Below, piece by piece: positions 1-6,835 of a stretch of DNA of 17,264 bases. The notes beneath the pieces are model-generated. The model made no database searches, was not told the DNA's origin, and worked only from the letters and a program-made list of their open reading frames with translations. The position numbers were made by a program, and so were the translations under genes. Positions within the stretch are counted from its first letter, which is position 1, and each line of letters starts with the position of its first letter. Origin of the DNA: Atopobium sp. UBA6362 (lineage in GTDB: Bacteria; Actinomycetota; Coriobacteriia; Coriobacteriales; Atopobiaceae); contig DJRK01000058.1 in NCBI GenBank assembly GCA_002440065.1, forward strand, positions 1 through 17,264. The letters are read 5' to 3'.

Positions 1-34
1 AAAGCCTTGGAAATATCGGAATCCGATTTCACTT

Positions 35-70
35 TTCGAAAAAATGAAAAAACGTCCCGCAGGGGGACGT
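35..70 (-). terminator. Intrinsic terminator reading on the minus strand
   Basis: Read on the minus strand, ACGTCCC (complement of 70-64) and GGGACGT (complement of 58-52) form a perfect 7-bp stem with a 5-base loop, followed at once by six T, one C, and another T-rich run. That is a textbook rho-independent terminator. On the + strand the hairpin is followed by GATAATTGG, not a T tract, so it should act mainly on leftward transcription. No leftward gene is seen in the window, so its role is probably to stop antisense or read-through transcripts. Confidence 0.6.
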
Positions 71-99
71 GATAATTGGTTTGTATCGGGGATTTTCTC

Positions 100-105
100 G
101 GAGGA
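100..105 (+). promoter_or_regulatory. Ribosome binding site that fixes the HNH start
   Basis: GGAGGA lies five bases before the GTG at 111. An in-frame GTG at 69 would add 14 residues, but it has only a G run two bases upstream, lies at the foot of the 52-70 hairpin and would add residues outside the domain. The 111 start is therefore preferred. Confidence 0.65.
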
Positions 106-110
106 ATAAA

Positions 111-428
111 GTGGCTCGCGAGTTCGCAAGGAGATTCTACCACAGCAAGGCGTGGAAAAGCACCAGGGATGCGTATTTCCGCAGCAAGAACGGGCTGTGC
201 GAGCGTTGCTGGGCACGTGGGTTCGCCACGAGGGGCGAGATAGTCCACCACAAGGTGCATCTCACCCCCGAGAACATATCCGACCCGTCCGTGAGCCTGT
301 CGTTCGACAACCTGGAGCTGCTCTGCCGCCAATGCCACGCCGACGAGCACCCCGAGATATACGATGACGGGAAACGCCAGGAAGCGAGGGTGAGGTTCGA
401 TGCAAACGGAAACGTCTGCCGCAAGTGA
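111..428 (+). CDS. HNH endonuclease of the packaging module
   Basis: This 105-residue protein is a small HNH nuclease. The beta-beta-alpha-metal fold is visible as CxxC (C30, C33), the HH pair (H46, H47), N67 and LLCRQCHADEH, which supplies C72, C75, H76 and H80. The four cysteines probably bind a structural zinc, and the histidines and asparagine form the metal-dependent nuclease site. In phages of the HK97 type, an HNH protein encoded beside the terminase assists cohesive-end cutting during DNA packaging. The gene order here (HNH, small terminase, large terminase, portal) matches that arrangement. The start is the GTG at 111, chosen by its binding site. The stop lies inside the next gene (29-base overlap), so the two are probably translationally coupled. 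A homing HNH is possible but less likely, because it is not inserted inside another gene. Confidence 0.85.
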   Translation: MAREFARRFYHSKAWKSTRDAYFRSKNGLCERCWARGFATRGEIVHHKVHLTPENISDPSVSLSFDNLELLCRQCHADEHPEIYDDGKRQEARVRFDANGNVCRK

Positions 429-744
429 CGTGGAAGATCGCGTGCAGGAGAAGCTGGAGCACCTCCTGCCGCATCTCGACGGGGTCGAGGGCGCGAGGCG
501 CATGCTGCTCATGGAGTGTGTGAGGGACTGGTGCCGCGTGGCCGTGCAGCTCGAGGACGTGGACGCAGCCGTGGACGCGACGGGCACGACCCTCGTCAAC
601 AGGCAGGGCAACGTGGTGAAGAACCCTGACCTCACGGTGCAGCACACCCTGCGCTCGGACAAGACCAACATGCTCGTGAAGCTCATGAAGTTCCTGCCAG
701 AGGACGGCGCGGAGGACGCGCTGGCGGCTTTCATGCAGGCCTAG
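400..744 (+). CDS. Terminase small subunit, P27 family
   Basis: This 114-residue acidic protein probably recognises phage DNA and loads the large terminase onto it. The support is its place directly before the large terminase, its size, and its C-terminal half: a segment with a GNVVKNPDL core followed by an amphipathic helix (TLRSDKTNMLVKLMKFL). This resembles the P27 (phage terminase, small subunit) family, whose members share a G-x-x-x-NP stretch followed by a long helix. The N-terminal half (about residues 8-50) is helical and charged, fitting a DNA-binding or oligomerisation region. The ATG at 400 lies inside the HNH gene with a GAGGGTGAGG binding site before it. Its stop is followed three bases later by the large terminase start. 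The assignment rests on context and weak sequence resemblance. Confidence 0.75.
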   Translation: MQTETSAASDVEDRVQEKLEHLLPHLDGVEGARRMLLMECVRDWCRVAVQLEDVDAAVDATGTTLVNRQGNVVKNPDLTVQHTLRSDKTNMLVKLMKFLPEDGAEDALAAFMQA

Positions 745-747
745 AGC

Positions 748-2442
748 ATGGCGAGGCGCAAGACCGCCCTCCAGCGCTACTGCGAGCGCGTCACGGCGGG
801 CAAGGTACCCGCGTGCTCCAAGCTGAAGCGCACGTGCGCCCGCATGCTGTCCGAGATGGCCAACGGCTACGGCAAGTGGCACTTCGACCCCAAGGCCGCA
901 GAACGCCCCGTCGAGTTCATCGAGCGGTTCTGCCGCATCCCGTCGGGCAAGCTCGGCGCGCCCTTCGTTCTCGAGGACTACGAGAAGGCATGGGTCGAGT
1001 CCCTGTTCGGCTTCGTGGACGATGACGGCAACAGGAGGTTCCGCGAGGGTCTCATAATGGTGGGCAGGAAGAACGGCAAGACTTCGCTCCTTGCCGCCCT
1101 GGAGCTGTACATGCTCACCTCCGATGGCGAGGGGAGCCCGCAGATCTACAACGCCGCCACCTCCGAGCAGCAGGCCAGGCTGGGATTTTCCGCCGCGTGC
1201 AAGATGAGGGCGATGTCGCCGGAGATTTCCAAGATGGTCAAAAAGCGGCACAGCGACCTCTACTGCGAGAGCAACTTCGGCTACGTCATGCCGCTTTCGG
1301 GCAACTCGGGCACGATGGACGGCCTCGACATACACTTCGCGGCCATAGACGAGATACACGCGATGCGCGACAGGGAGATATACGACCTGCTCAAGCAGGC
1401 GACGGCTGCACGCGAGAACCCCATGGTTGTGTGCATCACCACAAACGGCTTCGTGCGCAACTCCATCTTCGACGCGCAGTACGCCTACGCCAAGGGCTGG
1501 ATAGACGGGACGGTTTCCGACGACCGCTTCATCGCGTGGATATACGAGCTCGACGATAAGGACGAGTGGGACGACCGCAAGTGCTGGGCGAAGGCCAACC
1601 CGGGCCTTGGGACGGTCAAGAGCGAAGAGTACATGCGCGAGCAGGTTGCAAAGGCGAAGTCGGATGCCGCCTACAAGGCGACAGTGATGACCAAGGACTT
1701 CAACATGCCCGAGAACTCCGCCCAGGCGTGGCTGGAGTTCGACGAGGCCGTGAACACCGCCCCGTTCGTGCCAGACGGGGGCGAGCTGAGGGACATGGGC
1801 TTCCGCTACTGCGTCGTGGGCTTCGACGCGTCCGAGACGGTCGACCTCACCTCCGCGCAGGCCCTCATGATGCGCCCCGGCGATGACCACATCTACGTGA
1901 AGTCCATGTACTGGATACCGCAGGACGTGATAGACGTGCTCGACGAGAGCGGGCGCAAGGAGCGGGACAACGCGCCCTACCGCCAGTGGATAGCACGCGG
2001 CCTCATGCGCACCGTGCCGGGCAACAAGATAGACAAGCGCGTCCTGCTCGACTGGCTCGTGGAGCTGCGCGACGAGCACGACGTGTACACCTACGCATTG
2101 GGCTACGACCCGTGGCACATGACAGAGGACTACCTGCTCTCCGAGCTGAAGTCCTTCGTCGGCGAGTCCCGCGTGGTGCCCGTGCGGCAGGGGGCGCAGA
2201 CGCTCTCGCAGCCCATGAAGCAGCTGAGGGCCGACTACCGCTCCAACCGCATAGTGGACGGGCACAACCCGATGAACGAGTGGTGCCGCATGAACGTCAT
2301 GGTGAAGACCGACGTGAACGGCAACATACAGCCCGTGAAGAAGGGCCTCGACCCGCGCAACCGCATAGACGGCTTCATGGCCGAGCTCGACGCGTACGTC
2401 GTGCTGAACAGGCTTATGGAGGGCTACCAGCAGGTCTGCTGA
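748..2442 (+). CDS. Terminase large subunit (packaging ATPase and nuclease)
   Basis: This 564-residue motor protein hydrolyses ATP to pump DNA into the prohead and cuts the concatemer. The N-terminal ATPase domain shows a Walker A motif GRKNGKT (residues 106-112), a Walker B motif AAIDEIHA (198-205, acidic D201/E202) and a coupling motif TTNG (231-234). The C-terminal RNase H-like nuclease domain shows candidate metal-binding aspartates in VVGFDAS (D360), GYDPWH (D454) and RIDGFM (D541). Length and motif spacing fit the Terminase_1/HK97-like family. The protein appears complete and intact. No strong ribosome binding site precedes the ATG, so translation is probably coupled to the small subunit that ends three bases earlier. 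Isoleucine is read mostly by ATA here (14 of 22 by hand count), unlike in the capsid gene. Confidence 0.96.
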   Translation: MARRKTALQRYCERVTAGKVPACSKLKRTCARMLSEMANGYGKWHFDPKAAERPVEFIERFCRIPSGKLGAPFVLEDYEKAWVESLFGFVDDDGNRRFREGLIMVGRKNGKTSLLAALELYMLTSDGEGSPQIYNAATSEQQARLGFSAACKMRAMSPEISKMVKKRHSDLYCESNFGYVMPLSGNSGTMDGLDIHFAAIDEIHAMRDREIYDLLKQATAARENPMVVCITTNGFVRNSIFDAQYAYAKGWIDGTVSDDRFIAWIYELDDKDEWDDRKCWAKANPGLGTVKSEEYMREQVAKAKSDAAYKATVMTKDFNMPENSAQAWLEFDEAVNTAPFVPDGGELRDMGFRYCVVGFDASETVDLTSAQALMMRPGDDHIYVKSMYWIPQDVIDVLDESGRKERDNAPYRQWIARGLMRTVPGNKIDKRVLLDWLVELRDEHDVYTYALGYDPWHMTEDYLLSELKSFVGESRVVPVRQGAQTLSQPMKQLRADYRSNRIVDGHNPMNEWCRMNVMVKTDVNGNIQPVKKGLDPRNRIDGFMAELDAYVVLNRLMEGYQQVC

Positions 2443-2491
2443 CAAAGACGGCACCTCCTACCTGCCGTTATCATGCCCTACTGTCCACTAT
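2443..2491 (+). other. Gap between terminase and portal with a small hairpin
   Basis: This is one of the few real gaps in the block. ACGGCA (2448-2453) can pair with TGCCGT (2463-2468) around a nine-base loop that contains CCTCC. No Shine-Dalgarno sequence lies in the usual window before the portal ATG at 2492, and no T tract follows the stem, so it is not a terminator. Function unknown. Confidence 0.35.
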
Positions 2492-3760
2492 ATGGGACTT
2501 TTGGACAAGATATTCGGCAAAGGCCGCGACAATACCCCTTCCTCCCCCGTGGCCAAGGGCTACGTCACCATGACGGAGATGGCCCCCATATTCACGTCCT
2601 TCCACGGAGAGCTGTACCAGCAGGAGCTGACGCGTGCCGCCATCGAGCGGTTCTCGTCGGCCTGCTCCAAGCTCAAGCCCGAGTCCCTGGGGACGGCCTC
2701 GCCATCCGTGTCCAAGCTAGTGGCGAGCCGCCCCAACTCCCATATGACGTGGCCGACGTTCCTCGCCAGGCTCGCGACGCTCTACGAGGTCGACGACACG
2801 GTGTTCGTCCACATCGAGCACGGGCGCGACGGGCGTTCCGTCAACGGGATATGGCCTATCGTGTGCGAGTTCGCCGAGGTGCTCGAGGCCGCGGGCATTG
2901 CCCTGTTGAGGTTCCACTTCGCCACGGGGGCGGTACGCGACGTGCCGCTCGACGAGGTCTGCATACTATCGAAGTTCCAGTACAAGTCCGATCTCTTCGG
3001 GGAACCGAACTGCCTCGACTCCACGCTCGCCCTCATCGACGCGCAGGACAAGGCGCAGCGCAACTCCATCGCCGACAGCGCGAAGCTGCGCTTCATCGGC
3101 GCGGTGGACGGCCAGGTGCGCGAAGACGACCTAAAGAAGAAGCGCGAGGGCTTCGTCAAGGACAACATGTCGTCCGACAACGCGGGCGGGATAGTCGTCT
3201 ACGATTCCACCTTCCGCGACGTCAAGCAGCTCCAGCCCTACAACTACACCATCGACTCGGCTGAGATGGAGCGCATCCAGTCCAACGTCTGCTCCTACTT
3301 CGGCATAAGCCCCGAGATACTCCAGAACAAGTATGACGAGGAGACCTGGAACGCCTGGTACGAGGGACGCATCGAGCCGTTCGCAATCAGGCTCGGCGAG
3401 GGGCTGACCAACGTCATATACACGCCCGTGCAGGTCACGCACGGAAACGCCGTCCAGTTCTCCGCAAACCGCCTCGAGTACGCCTCCTCGCCCGCCAAGC
3501 GAAACATGGTGCGCGACATGGTGGACAGGGGGATCTTCTCCATCAACGAGAGCCGCGAGGTGCTCCAGATGCCGCCAATCGAGGGCGGCGACGCACGCGT
3601 CATCCGCGGCGAGTACGTGGACGCGACCTCGCTTCCCGCCATCACGGCTGGCGTGACCGACGCGAACCTGCCCAACACGGAGAACGACAACGATTTCGAC
3701 CTGGGCGGCGACGACGACTTCTACAGGGATTCCGACGCACACGACGAGGATGATTTCTGA
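2492..3760 (+). CDS. Portal protein, HK97 family
   Basis: This 422-residue protein should form the dodecameric ring at one capsid vertex through which DNA enters and leaves, and to which terminase and then the neck bind. The start MGLLDKIFGK matches the usual opening of HK97-type portals. The stretch near residues 262-275 (NVCSYFGISPEIL) and the following helix-rich part with EGRIEPFAIRLGE match the family's conserved region, in which a phage-specific loop and stem helices follow a YFGxP/S motif. The C-terminal tail (about the last 25 residues) is strongly acidic and probably disordered. The length is typical. The stop codon TGA shares its last base with the next start (TGATG), a sign of coupled translation with the protease. 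No clear ribosome binding site lies before the start, although no better start exists upstream. Confidence 0.93.
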   Translation: MGLLDKIFGKGRDNTPSSPVAKGYVTMTEMAPIFTSFHGELYQQELTRAAIERFSSACSKLKPESLGTASPSVSKLVASRPNSHMTWPTFLARLATLYEVDDTVFVHIEHGRDGRSVNGIWPIVCEFAEVLEAAGIALLRFHFATGAVRDVPLDEVCILSKFQYKSDLFGEPNCLDSTLALIDAQDKAQRNSIADSAKLRFIGAVDGQVREDDLKKKREGFVKDNMSSDNAGGIVVYDSTFRDVKQLQPYNYTIDSAEMERIQSNVCSYFGISPEILQNKYDEETWNAWYEGRIEPFAIRLGEGLTNVIYTPVQVTHGNAVQFSANRLEYASSPAKRNMVRDMVDRGIFSINESREVLQMPPIEGGDARVIRGEYVDATSLPAITAGVTDANLPNTENDNDFDLGGDDDFYRDSDAHDEDDF

Positions 3761-4353
3761 TGCCAGTCAAACCCGAGCGCGAGTACCGCAGCATAGCAAT
3801 AGACCAGTTCGAGGCCCTGGACGACGGCTACCGCGTCGAGGGCTACGCAACGGTCTTCGACACGCCCTACCCGATGGGCGACGGCACCTACGAGGTCATA
3901 TCATCGCGTGCCTTCGAAGACGCCGACATGTCCGACGTCATCTTCCAGTACGACCACCAGGGGCTCGTCCTCGCACGGCAGAGGAACAAGACCCTGCAAG
4001 TGGACCTCGACTCCCATGGCATGCACGTCGCGGCAGACCTCGGCAAGTCCGAGCGCGGGCGCGAACTGCACGAGGCAATACGCAACGGCCTCGTGGACAG
4101 GATGTCGTGGGCCTTCATCGTCGCCGACGGCGGCTGGACGTGGGATACGGCCACCCGCACGTCGACCGTCACGAAAGTTGGAAAGGTGTTCGACGTGAGC
4201 GCGGTATCGATACCCGCCTGCGAGGGCACTTCCATACAGGCGCGTTCCTACCTCGGCGGAGAGACCGCGGTCAGACAAGCGCAGGAGCTGCGCGAACGCG
4301 AGCAGGTGCGGAGGCTCGTGGCCGTCCGCATGAACCTCACCAGATTCCGATAA
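3760..4353 (+). CDS. Prohead maturation protease, HK97 type
   Basis: This 197-residue serine protease is expected to be packed inside the prohead, where it removes the scaffold-like N-terminal part of the capsid protein. The fold is that of the HK97 prohead protease family (peptidase family S78, herpesvirus assemblin-like). Visible family features are YDHQ with the probable catalytic H66, MSWAF with the probable nucleophile S116, and the conserved final strand DVSAVSIPACEGTSI (about residues 145-159). The opening segment DDGYRVEGYATVFDTPY is also typical. The order portal-protease-capsid is standard. The start overlaps the portal stop by one base. The stop TAA is itself part of the strong ribosome binding site of the capsid gene. 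Confidence 0.93.
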   Translation: MPVKPEREYRSIAIDQFEALDDGYRVEGYATVFDTPYPMGDGTYEVISSRAFEDADMSDVIFQYDHQGLVLARQRNKTLQVDLDSHGMHVAADLGKSERGRELHEAIRNGLVDRMSWAFIVADGGWTWDTATRTSTVTKVGKVFDVSAVSIPACEGTSIQARSYLGGETAVRQAQELREREQVRRLVAVRMNLTRFR

Positions 4354-4358
4354 GGAGG
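4352..4358 (+). promoter_or_regulatory. Strong ribosome binding site of the capsid gene
   Basis: AAGGAGG lies four bases before the ATG at 4363 and overlaps the protease stop codon (TAAGGAGG). It is among the best Shine-Dalgarno matches in the window, as expected for the most abundant virion protein. Confidence 0.8.
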
Positions 4359-4362
4359 AACA

Positions 4363-5670
4363 ATGGCATTCGAAGAGTACAGTGCCAAGCAGTACCGCGG
4401 GCTGGACGACTCCCAGCTCGAGGAGAGGCGCAACCAGCTCATCGCGCTGGCCGAGGACGCTTCCACCCCAGACGAGGTGGCGGGCAAGCTCGTCGGCGAG
4501 TCGGAGAGGTGCAAGGCAGAGTTCGAGCGCCGCGACGGCATCGCCCAGCTGCGCGCCCGCAAGCTCGCCGAGGCCTCCCGCGCGATCGACGCGGGCGAGG
4601 CGCACCTGTCCGAGCGTTGGGAACGCGGCAAGGGCGTGACCCGAGGGGCCAACGTCGCCATCGCGGAGCGCACCGACGACCCGTATGACACCGCCGAGTA
4701 CCGCAACGCCTTCATGGCCTACATCCAGCGCGGCGTGCCCGTCCCGATGGAGCTGCGCGAGAACCAGTCCACGCTCACCACCGACGTGTCCCCGCAGGTT
4801 CCCACGACCATGGGGCAGCAGATCGTCTCCAAGATGAGCGAGTACGGCGACATCTGGAACCGCGTGCAGAAGCTGTCCGTCAAGGGCGGCCTGTGGTTCC
4901 GCGTCCTCGACATCAAGCCGACCGCTTCCTGGATCGACGAAGGCGCAGTCTCCGACACCCAGAAGGTCTCCGGCAACGACAAGGTCACGTTCAGCTTCTA
5001 CCAGCTCGAGTGCCGCATGGCGCAGTCCCTGCTGGCGTCCGCCGTCACCTTCGACGACTTCCAGGCCCTGTTCGTCCCGGCGGTTGCCGAGGCGATGGTC
5101 CGCGCCCTCGAGCAGGCCATCATCCGCGGCACGGGCACCAACTGCCCGCTCGGCATCACCAAGGACCCGCGCGTCACGAATGTGGTCGAGATGACCGATG
5201 CCGAGTTCGGCAACTGGAAGCAGTGGCGCAAGAAGGTCAAGGCGGCTATGCCCAAGAGCTACCGCAACGGCGAGTTCATCATGGCCCAGTCCACCTTCGA
5301 CAGCTACATCGAGACCATGAGCGACGACAACAACGCCCCCGTCTCCATCGGGTACAACCCCGTCACGGGCGAGGAGGCAAACCGCCTCATGGGCAAGGCC
5401 GTAACCTGCGTCGAGCCCGATATCCTGCCCGACTTCGACACCGCAAAGGCGGGCGACGTCGTGGCCGTGTTCGGCGATCTGGGCAACTACGTCGTCAACA
5501 CCCAGCCCGGCATGCCAATCGCCGTGAAGCGATGGATCGACGATGACAGCAACCAGGAGAAGGTCAAGGCCCTCATGGCCTGCGACGGCAAGGTGCTCGA
5601 CCCCTACGGGTTCATCCTCATCAAGAAGAAGGACGCCGCCAAGTCCTCCAGCACCACGGGCGATAAGTAG
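4363..5670 (+). CDS. Major capsid protein, HK97 gp5 family
   Basis: This 435-residue protein builds the icosahedral shell. Residues 1 to about 100 are charged and helical with coiled-coil character (SQLEERRNQLIALAED, ESERCKAEFERRD), matching the delta or scaffolding domain that the neighbouring protease removes. The mature part begins near DTAEYRNAFMAYIQRG (about residues 106-123), a typical HK97 N-arm and E-loop entry. It continues through the P- and A-domain region with IRGTGTNCPLGI (about residues 250-262), a conserved capsid motif. No separate scaffold gene is present, which fits a delta-domain capsid. All 20 isoleucines use ATC and none ATA, a sign of selection for fast translation. Whether it crosslinks like HK97 cannot be read from the sequence. 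Cleavage position is inferred. Confidence 0.95.
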   Translation: MAFEEYSAKQYRGLDDSQLEERRNQLIALAEDASTPDEVAGKLVGESERCKAEFERRDGIAQLRARKLAEASRAIDAGEAHLSERWERGKGVTRGANVAIAERTDDPYDTAEYRNAFMAYIQRGVPVPMELRENQSTLTTDVSPQVPTTMGQQIVSKMSEYGDIWNRVQKLSVKGGLWFRVLDIKPTASWIDEGAVSDTQKVSGNDKVTFSFYQLECRMAQSLLASAVTFDDFQALFVPAVAEAMVRALEQAIIRGTGTNCPLGITKDPRVTNVVEMTDAEFGNWKQWRKKVKAAMPKSYRNGEFIMAQSTFDSYIETMSDDNNAPVSIGYNPVTGEEANRLMGKAVTCVEPDILPDFDTAKAGDVVAVFGDLGNYVVNTQPGMPIAVKRWIDDDSNQEKVKALMACDGKVLDPYGFILIKKKDAAKSSSTTGDK

Positions 5671-5677
5671 GCGCGTC

Positions 5678-5833
5678 ATGAAGGCGATTGCAACCGAGAC
5701 GTTCGACGACCGCGTGGCGGGCACCAGGCGCAACGCGGGAGACGAGTTCGAGTGCGACAAGCAGCGCATGGACGAGCTCGTGGCCGCCGGCGTCGCCAGG
5801 CCGTGCAAGAAACGCGCGGACGAGGAGGAGTAG
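5678..5833 (+). CDS. Small hypothetical protein after the capsid gene
   Basis: This is a 51-residue charged protein beginning MKAIATETFDDRVAGTRRNA. I do not recognise a named family. The pattern of a short beta-rich start, a GDEF turn and a helix with DELVAAGVARP resembles small proteins often encoded directly after the capsid gene in Gram-positive phages, whose role is mostly unknown. The ATG at 5678 is eight bases after the capsid stop, with only a weak binding site. An upstream in-frame extension exists but would run inside the capsid gene. The C-terminus is KKRADEEE. Its stop abuts the next start, so the two are coupled. It could be a head decoration or connector accessory protein; this is unproven. 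Confidence 0.7.
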   Translation: MKAIATETFDDRVAGTRRNAGDEFECDKQRMDELVAAGVARPCKKRADEEE

Positions 5834-6133
5834 TTGGCTCTGCTCGATGACATGAAGCTCGCGCTGAGGGTCACCGCGCCCGAGTTCGACGGCGAGGTCG
5901 AGATGCTCATCGCGTCCGCCTTCGCCGACATGGAGAGGGTGGGCATCGACGCTTCGAAGCTCGATGCGGAAAGCCCCGACCCGCTCGTGCGCATGGCCGT
6001 CTACTGCTGGTGCAAGGCCCGCTTCGGCTTCGACAACGACGACGCGGCGGCATTCGACGCCAGCTACCGCAGCACGGTCACCGACATGCTCAACAGCTCG
6101 GATTACAACCCGCTCATGGGCGGCGCGTCATGA
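5834..6133 (+). CDS. Head-tail connector protein (gp6-like)
   Basis: This 99-residue helical protein probably forms the adaptor ring under the portal. It begins MALLDDMKLALRVTAPEFDG, followed by EVEMLIASAFADMERVGID and PLVRMAVYCWCKARFGFD. This layout of helices is the pattern of the gp6-like/QLRG connector family (HK97 gp6, SPP1 gp15). The start is TTG at 5834, immediately after the previous stop, with GAGGAG just upstream. The same frame has no better ATG near the N-terminus. Its TGA overlaps the next ATG (ATGA), so translation is coupled. Position between the capsid gene and head-closure genes agrees with the role. Confidence 0.83.
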   Translation: MALLDDMKLALRVTAPEFDGEVEMLIASAFADMERVGIDASKLDAESPDPLVRMAVYCWCKARFGFDNDDAAAFDASYRSTVTDMLNSSDYNPLMGGAS

Positions 6134-6438
6134 CGGGCTACAGGCTCGTGGCGACGCTCTACGACGTGCAGCCGACGCGCGACGCGGGCGGAAACGTCTC
6201 CATATCGCGCGCCGGCGAGACCCGCGTGTTCGCCAACCGCTACTCGGTCGGGCTGTCCACGTGGGCGGCTGGCGCGGCCCACGGCCTGCACCCGGACGCC
6301 GTCCTGTCCGTGCGCTCGTGCGACTACGCGGGCCAGGGCAGGTGCGACGTGGACGGCAAGGAGTTCACCGTCGAGTCCGCCTCGGATTCGGGCGAGTTCA
6401 CCCGCCTGACGCTAAAGAGGAGGCTTTCCAATGGGTAA
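6130..6438 (+). CDS. Head closure / head-tail adaptor protein
   Basis: This is a 102-residue beta-rich protein. It probably plugs the connector and provides the docking surface for the tail, like SPP1 gp16 or the phage head-tail joining family. The features are a start of MTGYRLVATLYDVQPTRDAGG, a middle with VGLSTWAAGAAHGLHPDAVL, and an end of KEFTVESASDSGEFTRLTL. Proteins of this family typically have an "x-F-A-x-x-x-S-V" strand and a short C-terminal strand of the same kind. It overlaps the connector stop by four bases (ATGA), and its own stop lies inside the next gene. Assignment relies on gene order plus family resemblance; a specific homologue was not identified. Confidence 0.72.
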   Translation: MTGYRLVATLYDVQPTRDAGGNVSISRAGETRVFANRYSVGLSTWAAGAAHGLHPDAVLSVRSCDYAGQGRCDVDGKEFTVESASDSGEFTRLTLKRRLSNG

Positions 6439-6835
6439 GACCGTGGGCGTGGACGACTTCGCCGTCTCCTTGCAGGGCATCCTCGACGAGGTGGGCGTGC
6501 GCGTCAACGCCGAGACCCCAAAGTGCGTGAGGAGCGCCGTTGCCAAGGGGCGGCGCGTCGCCAAGAGCGAGATAGCGGGCAAGATCCGACACGGCAAGAC
6601 GGCTGAGCGCTACATAGGCGGCTTCGCCACCAAGACGAAGGTCAAGGGCACCGGGGCGCACGGCTCGATAGGCAACAAGACCGCCCCAGGCCTCGTCCAC
6701 CTCCTCGAGAAGGGGCACGCGAAGGTCGGCGGCGGCAGGGTGCGCTCCATCGAGCACATGGCGCCCGCCAGGGAAGCCGCCATCGACGAGCTGAAAAAGC
6801 AGCTCGTCAAGCGCATAGGCGAGGCCCTGTCATGA
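6431..6835 (+). CDS. HK97 gp10-like neck/tail component
   Basis: This 134-residue basic protein is of the HK97 gp10-like family, found in the neck or tail-completion set of siphoviruses. The family signature is the C-terminal block GLVHLLEKGHAKVGGGRV followed by HMAPAREAAIDELKKQL, visible at about residues 78-125. The N-terminal helix (VDDFAVSLQGILDEVG) and a lysine/arginine-rich middle (VAKGRRVAKSEIAGK) precede it. AGAGGAGG lies upstream with about eight bases of spacing to the ATG at 6431, within the end of the previous gene. The stop overlaps the next start (ATGA). Function in virion assembly is known for the family only in outline. Confidence 0.85.
   Translation: MGKTVGVDDFAVSLQGILDEVGVRVNAETPKCVRSAVAKGRRVAKSEIAGKIRHGKTAERYIGGFATKTKVKGTGAHGSIGNKTAPGLVHLLEKGHAKVGGGRVRSIEHMAPAREAAIDELKKQLVKRIGEALS

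Larger units (their letters stand above)
1..110. other. AT-rich leader upstream of the packaging genes
   Basis: No gene is supported here. This short leader is much richer in A and T than the rest of the window. It carries an imperfect palindrome at 15-27 (ATCGGA, one base, TCCGAT), a TTTTCGAAAA palindrome at 33-42, an A-rich run, and a 7-bp hairpin at 52-70. Its position just before an HNH gene and the terminases is where cos-type packaging phages often keep their cohesive-end site, but nothing in the sequence proves a cos site. I found no convincing -35/-10 promoter pair. Confidence 0.4.

Noticed and set aside
45..76. Promoter with GATAAT (71-76) as -10
   Set aside because: No acceptable -35 box lies about 17 bases upstream; the match is to the A-rich terminator tail. 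Too weak to call.
69..110. Longer HNH start at GTG 69
   Set aside because: It lies at the edge of the hairpin with a poorly spaced G run, while GTG 111 has GGAGGA at good spacing and begins close to the conserved domain.
262..2454. 730-residue open frame on the minus strand
   Set aside because: It is antisense to the terminase genes, whose motifs are clear. Its sequence is a low-complexity mix rich in H, V, L and A, typical of the complement of GC-rich coding DNA, and it has no binding site.
3901..5994. 697-residue open frame on the minus strand
   Set aside because: Antisense to the protease, capsid, small unknown and connector genes, all of which are well supported. No known motif; shadow frame.
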